Shown: one piece after another, positions 16,825 through 26,044 of the stretch
Numbering within the stretch: position 1 is the stretch's first letter
Layout of the letters: every line of letters starts with the position of its first letter
Origin: an uncultured Alphaproteobacteria bacterium
GTDB lineage: Bacteria; Pseudomonadota; Alphaproteobacteria; UBA8366; GCA-2717185
Direction: 5' to 3'
Length of the DNA stretch: 64,000 nucleotides
NCBI GenBank assembly: GCA_943788635.1
Contig: CALSRA010000010.1
Location: 62,001 to 126,000, forward strand
The notes under the pieces: generated by a model
What the model was told of the DNA's origin: nothing
The model's database searches: none
The model's input: only the letters and a program-made list of their open reading frames with translations
Program-made: the position numbers and the translations under genes

Positions 16825-19800
16825 CTAGACCGAAAAATACTTTGCTTCGGGATGCAGTATGACGATGGCACTGGTCGATTGCTCGGGGTGCAGTTGGGAT
16901 TCGTCAGACAATTCTATACCGAGCCGGTCTGCGCCGAGCAGCGCCAGGATTTTATCCTGATCCTCGACTTTCGGACAGGCGGGGTAACCGAAGGAGTAAC
17001 GGCTGCCGCGATATTCCTGCTGCAGCATTTTATCGATTTCACGGGCTTCCTCGCTGGCGAAACCCAGTTCGGCCCGGATTCGCTTGTGGGTATATTCAGC
17101 CATGGCTTCCGCCATTTCGACGCCAAGCCCGTGCAGGTAGAGATAGTCCTGATACCGGTCTTCACCGAACCAGTCCCGGGCCACTTCGGACGCATGCTGC
17201 CCCATCGTGACGACCTGCAATGCCACAACATCGCGATCGTCTGATCCCTTGGAAATATCCCGAATAAAATCGGTGATGCATTTGTTGTCGCCTTCCGCCT
17301 GTCGCGGCAGGGCGAAACGGGCCACTTCCGTCTTGCCGTCCTCATCAAACAGGACAAGGTCATCACCTTCAGCGGCGGCTTTCCAGTATCCATAGGCGGC
17401 CTGGGGCACAAGAATATCCTGCTGGACGGCGATATCGACCATGCGTTTCAGAATGGGCCGCAATTCCTTTTTCGCCCATTCCATATATTCGGTCAGGCTT
17501 TTTCCGTCCTTACGGTAGCCCCACTGGAACTGATACAGCATCCTTTCGTTCAGGAAAGGCACCAGCGTGGGCACGGGAACCCGGGCGATAATACGTGGGC
17601 CCCAGAACGGCGGTGTCGGGGTTTCCGAATCCTGTACGAGGGCACGACGCTGCTCGCCCTGCTCCTTGGTGGCCGGGGCCGCTGCTCGCTGCGCTCTGCC
17701 AAGGGATTTTTTGGTATTGCTTGGCCGCGTCGAACGCTTTTCCGCAACCGAGGCAAGGTGGCTTTGGAAGTCGCCGTTTACAACCTTGTCCATCAGGTGC
17801 AGGCCATCGAAAGCATCGCGCGCATAGGCGACGCCGCCGCTGCCATAGGCGCTGACACAGTCTTCCTCGACATAGGCGCGGGTCAATGCCGCGCCACCCA
17901 GGATGACGGGAAGTGTGACGCCGGCACGGGTCATTTCTTCCAGGTTCTCGCGCATGACGACGGTTGATTTCACCAGCAAGCCGGACATGCCGATGGCGTT
18001 GGCCTGATGTTCGCCGACGGCTGTAATGATATTCGCTATCGGCTGTTTGATGCCAAGGTTGACGACCTTGTAGCCGTTATTGGTGAGGATGATATCGACG
18101 AGGTTTTTGCCGATATCGTGCACATCGCCCTTCACCGTCGCGAGGATGATGGTGCCCTTTTCCTGCCCTTCAATTTTTTCCATATGCGGTTCCAGGCAGG
18201 CGACGGCGGCCTTCATTGTTTCCGCCGATTTCAGAACGAAGGGCAATTGCATTTTGCCGGCGCCGAACAATTCGCCAACGACCTTCATGCCATCCAGCAG
18301 GAAAGTGTTGATGATATGCAGTGGCGCGTGCGTTTCCATGGCCTCGGTCAGGTCCTCCTCGAGGCCTTGCCGGTCGCCATCCACGATCCTCAGCGAAAGG
18401 CGTTCTTCAACTGCTTCGGGGCGTTCCTTCTTTGCGCTTTTCTCCGCAGTCCGCCCGTCAAACAGTGCCAGGTATTCACTGAGCGGGTCATATCCTTCGC
18501 GACGCCGGTCGAAAATCAGATCTTCGGCAATTTTTACTTCCTGCTCCGGAATGGCGTGCAGCGGCATGATCTTGCTGACATGCAGAATGGCGCCGGTCAT
18601 GCCGCGACGGGCGGCGTGATCGAGGTATACCGAATTCAGCACATGGCGTGCGGCGGCATTCAGACCGAATGAAATGTTGGAAAGTCCCAGAATGATCTGA
18701 CATTCGGGCAATTCCCGGGCAATCATTTCGATGGCATCCAGCGTATGCACGCCCAGCAGGCGATCATCCTCGTTACCGGTGCAGATCGTGAAGGTCAGCG
18801 GATCGAACAGCAAATCGGATGGCGGCAGGCCATGCTTGTTGACCGCAAAATCATACAGGCGTTTTGCGATACGCAGTTTCTCTTCTGCCGTTTTCGCCAT
18901 TCCCTCTTCATCGATGGTCAGGGCGATGACGCCGGCACCGAATTTGCGCGCCAGTTTCAGACGCTTTTCAGCGGGTTCCTCGCCATCTTCGAAATTGATC
19001 GAATTGATGATCGGTTTGCCGCCATACAGCCGCAGGGCGGATTCCAGCACGGGCAGTTCTGTTGAATCGATGACCAGCGGTGCATCGACCGAACCGCGCA
19101 TGCGCTCAACGACCGCATCCATTTCCTCAATTTCGTTCCGTCCGACAAAAGCGGTACAGACATCGATAGCGTGGCTGCCCTCGCGAACCTGGTCACGCCC
19201 CATCTCGACACAGGCATCCCAGTCTCCGGATTCCTGCAATTCGCGGAATTTTCGGCTGCCATTGGCGTTGCAGCGCTCGCCTATGGAGAAGACGGCGTTT
19301 TCCTGCCGGTAGGCGACGGGCCCGTACAGCGATGAAAGTGATGGTGTCCAGTTCGCTGTCCGTCCAGCCGGCGCCGGCCGGTAGCCATCGGGTGCCAGAC
19401 TGCGCAACATGGCGTCCAGGGCCGTGATGTGTGTGACGTCCGTGCCGCAGCACCCGCCAATCAGGTTGATTCCGTCCTCCGTCACAAACCGGCGCAGCCA
19501 ATCGGCCATTTCCGGTGCACCAAGCGGGTAATGCGGCGCCCCATCCACCAGTTCGGGAAGGCCGGCATTCGGCTGAATCGAGATCATCTCGGGCCAGTTC
19601 TCGCTGAGCCATTTCACATGCTCGGACATTTCCTGCGGGCCGGTTGCGCAGTTCAGGCCCATTGAATCGACGCCGAGCGCACGGATAATGGTCGCCGCCC
19701 CGGCTATGTCGGTACCGACCAGCATGGTCCCGGTTGTTTCCACCGTTACCTGAACGAAAATCGGCAGGGAAACATCGGAATCCAGTCGGGCAAGCTTCAC

Positions 19801-20316
19801 GCCATTGACGGCCGCTTTGACCTGCAGGGGGTCCTGGCAGGTTTCGATCAGAAAGCCATCCACCTTGCCTTCGATCAGGCCATTGGCCTGGACGCGTATC
19901 GCAGCCTCAAGGCTGTCGTAATCCAAATGCCCAAGGCTCGGAAGCCGGGTACCTGGTCCTATCGATCCAAGGACGAAACGCTGCCTGCCATCATCGGGCA
20001 TAGAGGCGATTGCATCGCGGGCAATCTCACCCGCGACGCGGTTGATCTCCGTCGCCTGATCGGCAAGGTCGAATTCCGCCAGCGTAATCGGCGAACCGCC
20101 GAAGCTGTTTGTCTGGATGATATCGGAACCCGCATCGAGATAAATCCGGTGAACGCCGGCGACAAAATCCGGACGCGACAGGTTCAGGATTTCCGTGCAG
20201 TTTTCCGCACCACGATAATCCGCGTCGACATCCAGGTCTGCGGCCTGGGCGTGACTGCCCATACCGCCATCACAGAGGAGGACGCGCTCGCGCAGCGCCG
20301 TCAATAGATCGGTCAA
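16825..20316 (-). CDS. metH: methionine synthase, cobalamin-dependent
   Basis: This 1163-residue enzyme transfers the methyl group of 5-methyltetrahydrofolate to homocysteine through cobalamin. All four modules are present. The homocysteine domain (1-310) has zinc ligands in GLNCATGP and GGCCGTD. The pterin-binding domain spans about 340-620. The cap and B12 domain (about 640-880) has DVHDIGKNLVDIIL, whose His is the lower cobalt ligand. The AdoMet reactivation domain (about 940-1163) has RYSFGYPACP. The frame begins with TTG at 20316 with AAAGG upstream and no better ATG nearby. It is 12 bases downstream of metF. Confidence 0.97.
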   Translation of the reverse strand: MTDLLTALRERVLLCDGGMGSHAQAADLDVDADYRGAENCTEILNLSRPDFVAGVHRIYLDAGSDIIQTNSFGGSPITLAEFDLADQATEINRVAGEIARDAIASMPDDGRQRFVLGSIGPGTRLPSLGHLDYDSLEAAIRVQANGLIEGKVDGFLIETCQDPLQVKAAVNGVKLARLDSDVSLPIFVQVTVETTGTMLVGTDIAGAATIIRALGVDSMGLNCATGPQEMSEHVKWLSENWPEMISIQPNAGLPELVDGAPHYPLGAPEMADWLRRFVTEDGINLIGGCCGTDVTHITALDAMLRSLAPDGYRPAPAGRTANWTPSLSSLYGPVAYRQENAVFSIGERCNANGSRKFRELQESGDWDACVEMGRDQVREGSHAIDVCTAFVGRNEIEEMDAVVERMRGSVDAPLVIDSTELPVLESALRLYGGKPIINSINFEDGEEPAEKRLKLARKFGAGVIALTIDEEGMAKTAEEKLRIAKRLYDFAVNKHGLPPSDLLFDPLTFTICTGNEDDRLLGVHTLDAIEMIARELPECQIILGLSNISFGLNAAARHVLNSVYLDHAARRGMTGAILHVSKIMPLHAIPEQEVKIAEDLIFDRRREGYDPLSEYLALFDGRTAEKSAKKERPEAVEERLSLRIVDGDRQGLEEDLTEAMETHAPLHIINTFLLDGMKVVGELFGAGKMQLPFVLKSAETMKAAVACLEPHMEKIEGQEKGTIILATVKGDVHDIGKNLVDIILTNNGYKVVNLGIKQPIANIITAVGEHQANAIGMSGLLVKSTVVMRENLEEMTRAGVTLPVILGGAALTRAYVEEDCVSAYGSGGVAYARDAFDGLHLMDKVVNGDFQSHLASVAEKRSTRPSNTKKSLGRAQRAAAPATKEQGEQRRALVQDSETPTPPFWGPRIIARVPVPTLVPFLNERMLYQFQWGYRKDGKSLTEYMEWAKKELRPILKRMVDIAVQQDILVPQAAYGYWKAAAEGDDLVLFDEDGKTEVARFALPRQAEGDNKCITDFIRDISKGSDDRDVVALQVVTMGQHASEVARDWFGEDRYQDYLYLHGLGVEMAEAMAEYTHKRIRAELGFASEEAREIDKMLQQEYRGSRYSFGYPACPKVEDQDKILALLGADRLGIELSDESQLHPEQSTSAIVILHPEAKYFSV

Positions 20317-20328
20317 TTTCGTCGCCTT

Positions 20329-21183
20329 TTATTTGTTAGGGCGGAGGCCGAGACGCCAGCATATGGCGTAACTCAGGTCTGCCCGGTTCAGCGTGTAAAA
20401 ATGGAAACGGTCGATACCCTCGGATTGCAATTGCCGGCATTGATCGTCGGCAACAGAAACCGCGACGAACTTTCGTGTTTCCGGGTCGTTATCAAGCCCG
20501 TCGAACAAGTCCGCCATCCAGGTCGGAACGGAAGCACCGCATCGTGCACTGAACTCTACGACTTTTGCGAAATTGGTTACCGGCAGGATACCGGGCACGA
20601 TTGGAACGGTAATGCCGGCCGCCGTTGCGCGGTCCCGGAAGCGAAGAAACAGGTCGGTATCGAAGAAATACTGGGTAATGGCCCGGGTTGCACCGGCGTC
20701 GATCTTGCGCTTCAGATTGTCGATGTCGGCTTCCGGTGATAGCGAATCGGGGTGGCTTTCCGGGTAGGCTGCAACAGAAATGTCGAAATCGGCGATCTGC
20801 CGTAATCCGTGGACGAGTTCTTCAGCATTCGCATAGCCATCCGGGTGGGGTTCGTAGGCGCCGGCGCCCGGCGGCATGTCTCCCCGCAGCGCGACGATCT
20901 GGCGTATATTGGCTTTCCACCAGCCTTCTGCCGTCTCGTTCACATCGGCCTTGCTGGCCCCGACACAGGTCAGGTGCGCGGCGACATCCAGTCCCGTTTC
21001 GGACTGTATTCGGCGGACAACGCGATCGGTGCGCTCACGTGTGGTGCCTCCGGCGCCATATGTGACGGAGACGAATGTCGGCGCCAATGGGGCCAGCCGC
21101 GCTGTGACAGCCCAGAGACGTTCTTCGCCCGCATCGTCGTGCGGTGGGAAAAATTCGAAACTTACGGATGGAATTTTGGTCAC
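20329..21183 (-). CDS. metF: 5,10-methylenetetrahydrofolate reductase
   Basis: This 284-residue FAD enzyme reduces methylenetetrahydrofolate to the methyl donor used by the adjacent MetH. Family features are SFEFFPPHD at the N terminus (the catalytic Glu is within it), FVSVTYGAGGTTRERT, and the FAD-binding stretch IRQIVALRGDMPPG. AITQYFFDTD follows in the substrate site. The length is normal. The start is GTG at 21183 with AAGGGG seven bases upstream. It lies between the regulator (41 bases upstream) and metH (12 bases downstream), so the three form one operon. Confidence 0.97.
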   Translation of the reverse strand: MTKIPSVSFEFFPPHDDAGEERLWAVTARLAPLAPTFVSVTYGAGGTTRERTDRVVRRIQSETGLDVAAHLTCVGASKADVNETAEGWWKANIRQIVALRGDMPPGAGAYEPHPDGYANAEELVHGLRQIADFDISVAAYPESHPDSLSPEADIDNLKRKIDAGATRAITQYFFDTDLFLRFRDRATAAGITVPIVPGILPVTNFAKVVEFSARCGASVPTWMADLFDGLDNDPETRKFVAVSVADDQCRQLQSEGIDRFHFYTLNRADLSYAICWRLGLRPNK

Positions 21184-21224
21184 GGATTACCCCTTTGCAC
21201 TAAGCTTTTATCCATTTTGTATTA

Positions 21225-22202
21225 TCAAACTGTTTCTTTGGCACGATGTTGTCGCGGCGCCTCGCATGTTTCTGCGGCAGTTCGCTGCGCCGACCAGAGG
21301 CAAACGGTGAGTGGACTGCCCTGCAAATGCCGGGTTTCGATCAGCGACAGACCGGCGCGATTCAGCCATTGGGAAATTTCTTCCTCCGTAAAGCCGAGCC
21401 GGCGGTGTGCATGTTCGACGCGAAGTGATTCTTCCTGATGTGGCGCGAAATCGACGAGAATCAGCCGTCCGCCGGGTTTCAGGGTCCGCGCGGCTTCAGC
21501 GATTACATCGCCCGGCGCATCAGCGTAATGCAGAACCTGATGGATCGTGACAGAGTCAAAAGTGCTGCTCGGAACGGGGAGCTGATACATGTCACCAAGC
21601 CGGACCTGACAATTTCGGAGACCGGCCTTTTCAAGATTGGCGCGCGCTACTGCGAGCATTTCCCGGGATAGGTCAATACCGACAGCACGCCGGGCGGTGG
21701 CCCCATAGACCTCGAGGATGCGGCCCGTACCCGTCCCGATATCGAGCAGGTCACCAACATGGTCGGACGGGAGGAGTTGTTGAATAGCCTGTTCGATCTC
21801 GGCTTCATCGATATGAAAATCGCTGACTTCGCGCCATTTCTCCGCATTCATCCGGAAGTAATTGGCGGCCTGTTCGGCACGGGCATTCTTGATCGCTTCA
21901 AGGCGTTCGAGGTCAAGGGCCAGAACGGCATCGTCTGCTGGGATAAGGTCAACGATCTGACGGCCCAGTGCGGCGCATGCATTTTGTTCTGAAAGCCGGT
22001 AGAAGGCCCATGTGCCTTCCCGGAACCGGTCAAGAAGCCCTGCATCGACAAGCAATTTGAGATGCCTGGACACCCGCGGCTGGCTTTGTCCCAGAATTTG
22101 TGTCAATTCGGTAACAGTCAGTTCCGCATGGGCGCAAAGAGCCAGCAACCGCAATCGGGTCGGCTCTGCAACGGCTCTCATACCCTGTAATAAGGTGTCC
22201 AT
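21225..22202 (-). CDS. ArsR-family regulator fused to SAM-dependent methyltransferase domain (SahR-like)
   Basis: This 325-residue protein has an ArsR winged HTH at residues 1-90 (LTVTELTQILGQSQPRVSRHLK is the recognition region). A class I methyltransferase domain follows at about 135-310, with the SAM-binding loop LLDIGTGTGRILEVYG and GGRLILVDFAPH. No ArsR-type metal cysteines are seen. Fusions of this kind next to metF-metH are thought to sense SAM or SAH and repress methionine-cycle genes; applying that here is inference from context. The ATG at 22202 is preferred over an upstream start, since the extra residues are encoded inside the promoter. It is first in the metF-metH operon. Confidence 0.85.
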   Translation of the reverse strand: MDTLLQGMRAVAEPTRLRLLALCAHAELTVTELTQILGQSQPRVSRHLKLLVDAGLLDRFREGTWAFYRLSEQNACAALGRQIVDLIPADDAVLALDLERLEAIKNARAEQAANYFRMNAEKWREVSDFHIDEAEIEQAIQQLLPSDHVGDLLDIGTGTGRILEVYGATARRAVGIDLSREMLAVARANLEKAGLRNCQVRLGDMYQLPVPSSTFDSVTIHQVLHYADAPGDVIAEAARTLKPGGRLILVDFAPHQEESLRVEHAHRRLGFTEEEISQWLNRAGLSLIETRHLQGSPLTVCLWSAQRTAAETCEAPRQHRAKETV

Positions 22203-22254
22203 TTTACCTGACGTCTGCCCGTTTTTCCGCGAAACGATGTCGAATTCTAGATAG

Positions 22255-22283
22255 ATATATAAACATATCGTTATGTATGGCAA
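22255..22283 (-). promoter_or_regulatory. promoter and operator of the regulator-metF-metH operon
   Basis: On the minus strand a -35 TTGCCA (22278-22283) and a -10 ATATAT (22255-22260) are 17 bases apart. An inverted repeat ACATA-ACGA-TATGT (22263-22276) fills the spacer. A repressor bound there would block polymerase. The ArsR-methyltransferase protein encoded immediately downstream is the obvious candidate for autoregulation. Confidence 0.65.
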
Positions 22284-22626
22284 GGAGCTTGTGAATTTTA
22301 CGGCCGCAGCAGGGATCGAGATATTTTTGCAACAGTAGTGTGATCAAGCGCATAGCGGAGTAGCAAGCCGTATGGCCATATCATATGGCTTGTGATAGAG
22401 GTTTCGACGTGCCTGTCAGTGATTTGGTTTGCGAAGGCTTTGGCGTCGGGGGGAATGTTAACCGGATAAAGTTTAAAGGTTTTTTAGGCACTAGGGCGAT
22501 GCTGTATCTTAGGGATACCGCTAAATTTCGTATCGCCGGATGTGTTTGACAGGCATTGGGAATGTTTGCGGGAAACAAGGCTGAGGCTGTGGTGTGATCT
22601 CCAGGACAAAAAAATATTTAGGCGAT
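22284..22626. other. 343-base intergenic region between the met operon regulator and mlaA
   Basis: This stretch separates two divergent transcription units. It holds an imperfect dyad, AAGCCGTATG (22365-22374) and CATATGGCTT (22382-22391), whose core GCCATATCATATGGC is nearly perfect. It also holds a TTGACA at 22546-22551 that could be the -35 of mlaA, though I see no convincing -10 17 bases later. No open frame of interest or RNA signature is seen. Confidence 0.4.
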
Positions 22627-23421
22627 ATGAAAGCCGGATTTGCGATCGCTTTAATCGGTCTGTTGATGCTGGGCGGGTGTGCTGGTGTGCCCGAAGACCC
22701 TGCGGATCGCGAGGCCTATTACGAGGCGAATGACCCGATTGAGCCATTCAACCGGGCCGTGTTCTCGTTTAACAGAGGCTTGGACGCCGTGTTTTTCAAG
22801 CCGATTGCAGCAATTTACCGGGACACTGTTCCTGATGCATTGCGTGATGGCATTCAAAATTTTCTGAACAATCTTAAATCCCCGGTCATCTTGGCGAACA
22901 ATCTTCTGCAGGGCGACCTGCAGGGCGCCAAAGTGACGGTATCCCGGTTCGCCACAAATACGGTCGCAGGTTTTGGTGGCTTCGGTGATCCGGCTGGCGA
23001 TCTTGGCGCGAAGTACCGGGGCGAAGATTTCGGGCAGACGTTGGCTGTTTGGGGGCTTGGTGAAGGACCCTACCTGATGTTGCCGATTTTCGGGCCGTCA
23101 AACCCGCGCGATGCCTCCGGGATGGTTGTCGCCAGCCTGATCGATCCCGTCACCATGTGGGCGGACAATACGGACCGCAATGCAATTCCTATCGGACGTA
23201 TCATCGTGCGTGGACTGGATGAGCGTTCGCGTTTCATAAAGACGCTGGACGACCTTGAAAAATCGTCCCTCGATTTTTACGTGACGATTCGCAGCCTATA
23301 CAGGCAGCTGCGGGCCGATGCGATTCGCAACGGTGCGTCTGATGATCCAATCCCGACACCGAGTATCTCGTTGGAGGAAGATGAGTCGCTACTTGGACCC
23401 CGGGCAGAGCTGGTAAAGTAA
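22627..23421 (+). CDS. mlaA: MlaA (VacJ) family outer-membrane lipoprotein
   Basis: This 264-residue lipoprotein has a type II signal peptide with lipobox LGGC (Cys18). The mature part is the MlaA domain: NDPIEPFNRAVFSFNRGLD, then FLNNLKSPVILANNLLQGD and GLGEGPYLMLPIFGPSNPRD. MlaA removes mislocalised phospholipids from the outer leaflet of the outer membrane and hands them to MlaC. The ATG at 22627 starts the signal peptide, and an AGG lies just upstream. mlaC follows after three bases; the MlaFEDB inner-membrane transporter is not in the window. Confidence 0.92.
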   Translation: MKAGFAIALIGLLMLGGCAGVPEDPADREAYYEANDPIEPFNRAVFSFNRGLDAVFFKPIAAIYRDTVPDALRDGIQNFLNNLKSPVILANNLLQGDLQGAKVTVSRFATNTVAGFGGFGDPAGDLGAKYRGEDFGQTLAVWGLGEGPYLMLPIFGPSNPRDASGMVVASLIDPVTMWADNTDRNAIPIGRIIVRGLDERSRFIKTLDDLEKSSLDFYVTIRSLYRQLRADAIRNGASDDPIPTPSISLEEDESLLGPRAELVK

Positions 23422-23424
23422 ACA

Positions 23425-24054
23425 ATGTCCTCGATTTTCCGTCCGTTCCTATTCGTATGTCTGACAGTATTCGTCGGCACCCTGGTAATGCAGGGGCCGC
23501 TTGCTGCCCAGAACGGTGATGCCGGAGCGTTTGTAAAGACTCTGGGCGACAAGGCGATTCAGACGCTGACCGTAAAGGATCTTTCCGAAGCGGAACGGGA
23601 AGAACGGTTCAGGGCGCTTTTACGCGATGGATTCGATGTAAAAAGAATTGGATTGTTTGTTCTTGGCCGCTATTCGCGGAAATTGAGCCCCGCCATGGCC
23701 ACCGAATACAATGCGCTGTTCGAGGATTTGATCGTCGCCACGTATTCTGCCCGGTTTGGCGAATATTCGGGGCAGTCGTTTGTCATCAAGCGCGTTGCAG
23801 AGCAGCCTGAGCAGAGCGCTTCGATTGTGATGAGCGAAATCAGGCCACTCGACGGTGGCCCGCCGATTCGTGTCGACTGGCAGGTTCGCGGTGCCGCGGT
23901 GGACCCGAAGATCGTTGATGTCCGGGTCGAGGGCGTGAGCATGAGCATCACGCAGCGCGAAGAATTCTCGGCGGTCATCAAACAGAACGGTGGCAAAGTC
24001 GATTCGCTGCTCGAAGCGTTGCGCAAAAAGGCTGCAAAGCTGAAATCGAAGTAG
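23425..24054 (+). CDS. mlaC: MlaC/Ttg2D family phospholipid-binding protein
   Basis: This 209-residue periplasmic protein has an N-terminal signal peptide (about 1-28, ending GPLAAQN). The MlaC fold shows LGDKAIQTLTVKDLSEAEREERFRAL, FDVKRIGLFVLGRYSRKLS and EGVSMSITQREEFSAVIKQNGG. It carries phospholipid between the MlaA complex at the outer membrane and the inner-membrane Mla transporter. It lies three bases after mlaA, so the two are one operon. It converges on ettA, with 85 bases between stops. Confidence 0.92.
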   Translation: MSSIFRPFLFVCLTVFVGTLVMQGPLAAQNGDAGAFVKTLGDKAIQTLTVKDLSEAEREERFRALLRDGFDVKRIGLFVLGRYSRKLSPAMATEYNALFEDLIVATYSARFGEYSGQSFVIKRVAEQPEQSASIVMSEIRPLDGGPPIRVDWQVRGAAVDPKIVDVRVEGVSMSITQREEFSAVIKQNGGKVDSLLEALRKKAAKLKSK

Positions 24055-24139
24055 CCGTCCGGCCTGTTCCGGCCGCAGGAACGACAACCGCGTTCCGCAA
24101 TCTACAAATCTCCAGAGTATCAATTGGCGCCGATAAGGC

Positions 24140-25819
24140 TTAACGGCGCAGTGGCTTGTACTTGATACGGTGTGGCTGGTCCGCAATCGCGCCAAGGCGC
24201 TGCCGGCGGTCGGCTTCATAATCCTGATAATTCCCCTCGAACCACACGACCTGACTATCGCCTTCGAAGGCGAGCATATGCGTACAGATGCGGTCGAGGA
24301 ACCAGCGGTCATGGCTAATCACCACCACACATCCCGCAAATCCTGCCAAGGCAGATTCCAGTGCCCTCAGGGTGTCCACATCCAGATCATTGGTCGGTTC
24401 ATCGAGCAGCAGCACATTGGCGCTTCGGCGCAGCATTTTGGCCAGATGGACACGATTGCGCTCACCGCCGGATAGCTGACCGACCTTCTTTTGCTGATCG
24501 GCGCCTTTGAAATTGAATGCACCGACATAGGCGCGGCTGGACATGCGCCGCTTGCCAAGATCAATTTCCTCTTCACCCTGGCTGACTTCTTCCCAAACGG
24601 TACTATCGGCATTCAGTGAGTCGCGGGACTGATCGACATAGCCAAGCTCGACCGTGTCACCGACCCGAAGTTCCCCCGAATCGGGTGTTTCCTGTTCGGT
24701 AATCATCCGGAACAGCGTGGATTTGCCCGCACCGTTGGGGCCAATAACGCCAACAATAGCACCAGGGGGAATGCGGAAATCCAGATCCTCGATCAGCAGC
24801 GTGTTACCGTAACCTTTTCGAAGGTGCTCCGCGGTGACGACGACGTCGCCCAGACGAGGCCCGGGCGGGATAATTATCTGGGCATTGCCGGGGCCCTGCT
24901 CACTGCTATCCGATAGCAGCTTCTCATACGCCGTAATTCGCGCTTTCGACTTAGCCTGCCGGGCTCTTGGGCTCGATGCGATCCATTCCTGTTCCATGGA
25001 AAGTGTCCGCATCCGCGCCTGATCGACCCGGTCTTCATGTTCCATGCGTTTTTGTTTCTGCCCAACCCAGGCGGAGTAATTGCCTTCGTAGGGAATGCCG
25101 TTGCCCCGGTCGAGTTCGAGAATCCAGCCGGTGACATTGTCCAGAAAATAACGGTCATGGGTAACCATGACGACAGTGCCTTCATATTCGCGCAGATGCC
25201 GTTCCAGCCAGGCAACGGATTCCGCATCAAGGTGGTTGGTGGGTTCATCCAGCAACAGCAACGATGGTTTCTGCAGCAGCAGCCGGCACAGTGCGATCCT
25301 GCGGCGCTCGCCGCCTGACAGGTTTGCAACGCCGGCTTCCCCATCCGGACAGCGCAACGCATCCATGGCGATTTCAACGGTTCGCGAAAGGTCCCAGGCA
25401 TCGGCTGCATCGATCTTTTCCTGCAGTTCAGCCTGTTCGTCGATCAGCGCGGTCATCTCATCCGGGTCTGTGACCTCGCCAAGCTTCATGCTGACTTCTT
25501 CGAAGCGATCAACGATCTGTTTCTGCTCCGCGAGACCCTCCAGAACGTTTTCATAGACAGTCTTGTCGGCATCAAGCTGGGGTTCCTGCTCCAGATAGCC
25601 GACGGTTGCACCTTCTGCCGCCCAGGCTTCGCCGGTAAATTCGGTGTCCATGCCCGCCATAATGCGTAACAGGGTCGACTTCCCGGCACCGTTGTACCCA
25701 AGCACGCCGATCTTTACGCCAGGCAGAAACGCAAGCGTGACACCTTTCAGGACTTCCCGGCCACCGGGATAGGTCTTGCTGAGAGACTGCATGGTGTAGA
25801 TGTACTGATATGAAGCCAT
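24140..25819 (-). CDS. ettA: energy-dependent translational throttle protein EttA (ABC-F)
   Basis: This 559-residue cytoplasmic ABC-F ATPase has two nucleotide-binding domains. Walker A motifs GYNGAGKST and GPNGAGKST, ABC signatures LSGGERRRIALC and LSGGERNRVHLA, and Walker B LLLDEPTNHLD and LLLDEPTNDLD are all present. Between them lies the interdomain linker typical of ABC-F proteins. EttA binds the ribosomal E site and gates the first elongation step according to ATP/ADP. The ATG at 25819 (MASYQYIYTMQSLSKTYPGG) is the family start; 18 further upstream codons are rejected. It is monocistronic here. Confidence 0.95.
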   Translation of the reverse strand: MASYQYIYTMQSLSKTYPGGREVLKGVTLAFLPGVKIGVLGYNGAGKSTLLRIMAGMDTEFTGEAWAAEGATVGYLEQEPQLDADKTVYENVLEGLAEQKQIVDRFEEVSMKLGEVTDPDEMTALIDEQAELQEKIDAADAWDLSRTVEIAMDALRCPDGEAGVANLSGGERRRIALCRLLLQKPSLLLLDEPTNHLDAESVAWLERHLREYEGTVVMVTHDRYFLDNVTGWILELDRGNGIPYEGNYSAWVGQKQKRMEHEDRVDQARMRTLSMEQEWIASSPRARQAKSKARITAYEKLLSDSSEQGPGNAQIIIPPGPRLGDVVVTAEHLRKGYGNTLLIEDLDFRIPPGAIVGVIGPNGAGKSTLFRMITEQETPDSGELRVGDTVELGYVDQSRDSLNADSTVWEEVSQGEEEIDLGKRRMSSRAYVGAFNFKGADQQKKVGQLSGGERNRVHLAKMLRRSANVLLLDEPTNDLDVDTLRALESALAGFAGCVVVISHDRWFLDRICTHMLAFEGDSQVVWFEGNYQDYEADRRQRLGAIADQPHRIKYKPLRR

Positions 25820-26044
25820 CGTTGCGTACCGCCGTTTTACCGAAAAGGAGGAGGCCGGTTTTAGCTGCTTCACCGCGCCAGTTCAACGAATGCATTGCGT
25901 TTGCCGAGGATGCCCGCGATTTGGGCTATGCGCGTAAATCCTCCGTTAATATTAGGACGCTACTGTTCCGGTCAATTAAGCCGGTAATGCCCGTGAAAAC
26001 CCTTTGCTGGCGGCGCCGGGATATCCCGTTTCAAGGAGTGACTT

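Noticed and set aside
22365-22391. Hairpin upstream of mlaA as an intrinsic terminator or riboswitch
   Set aside because: There is no T-run and no transcript pointing towards it, because the flanking genes diverge. No riboswitch core was recognised before metF or mlaA.
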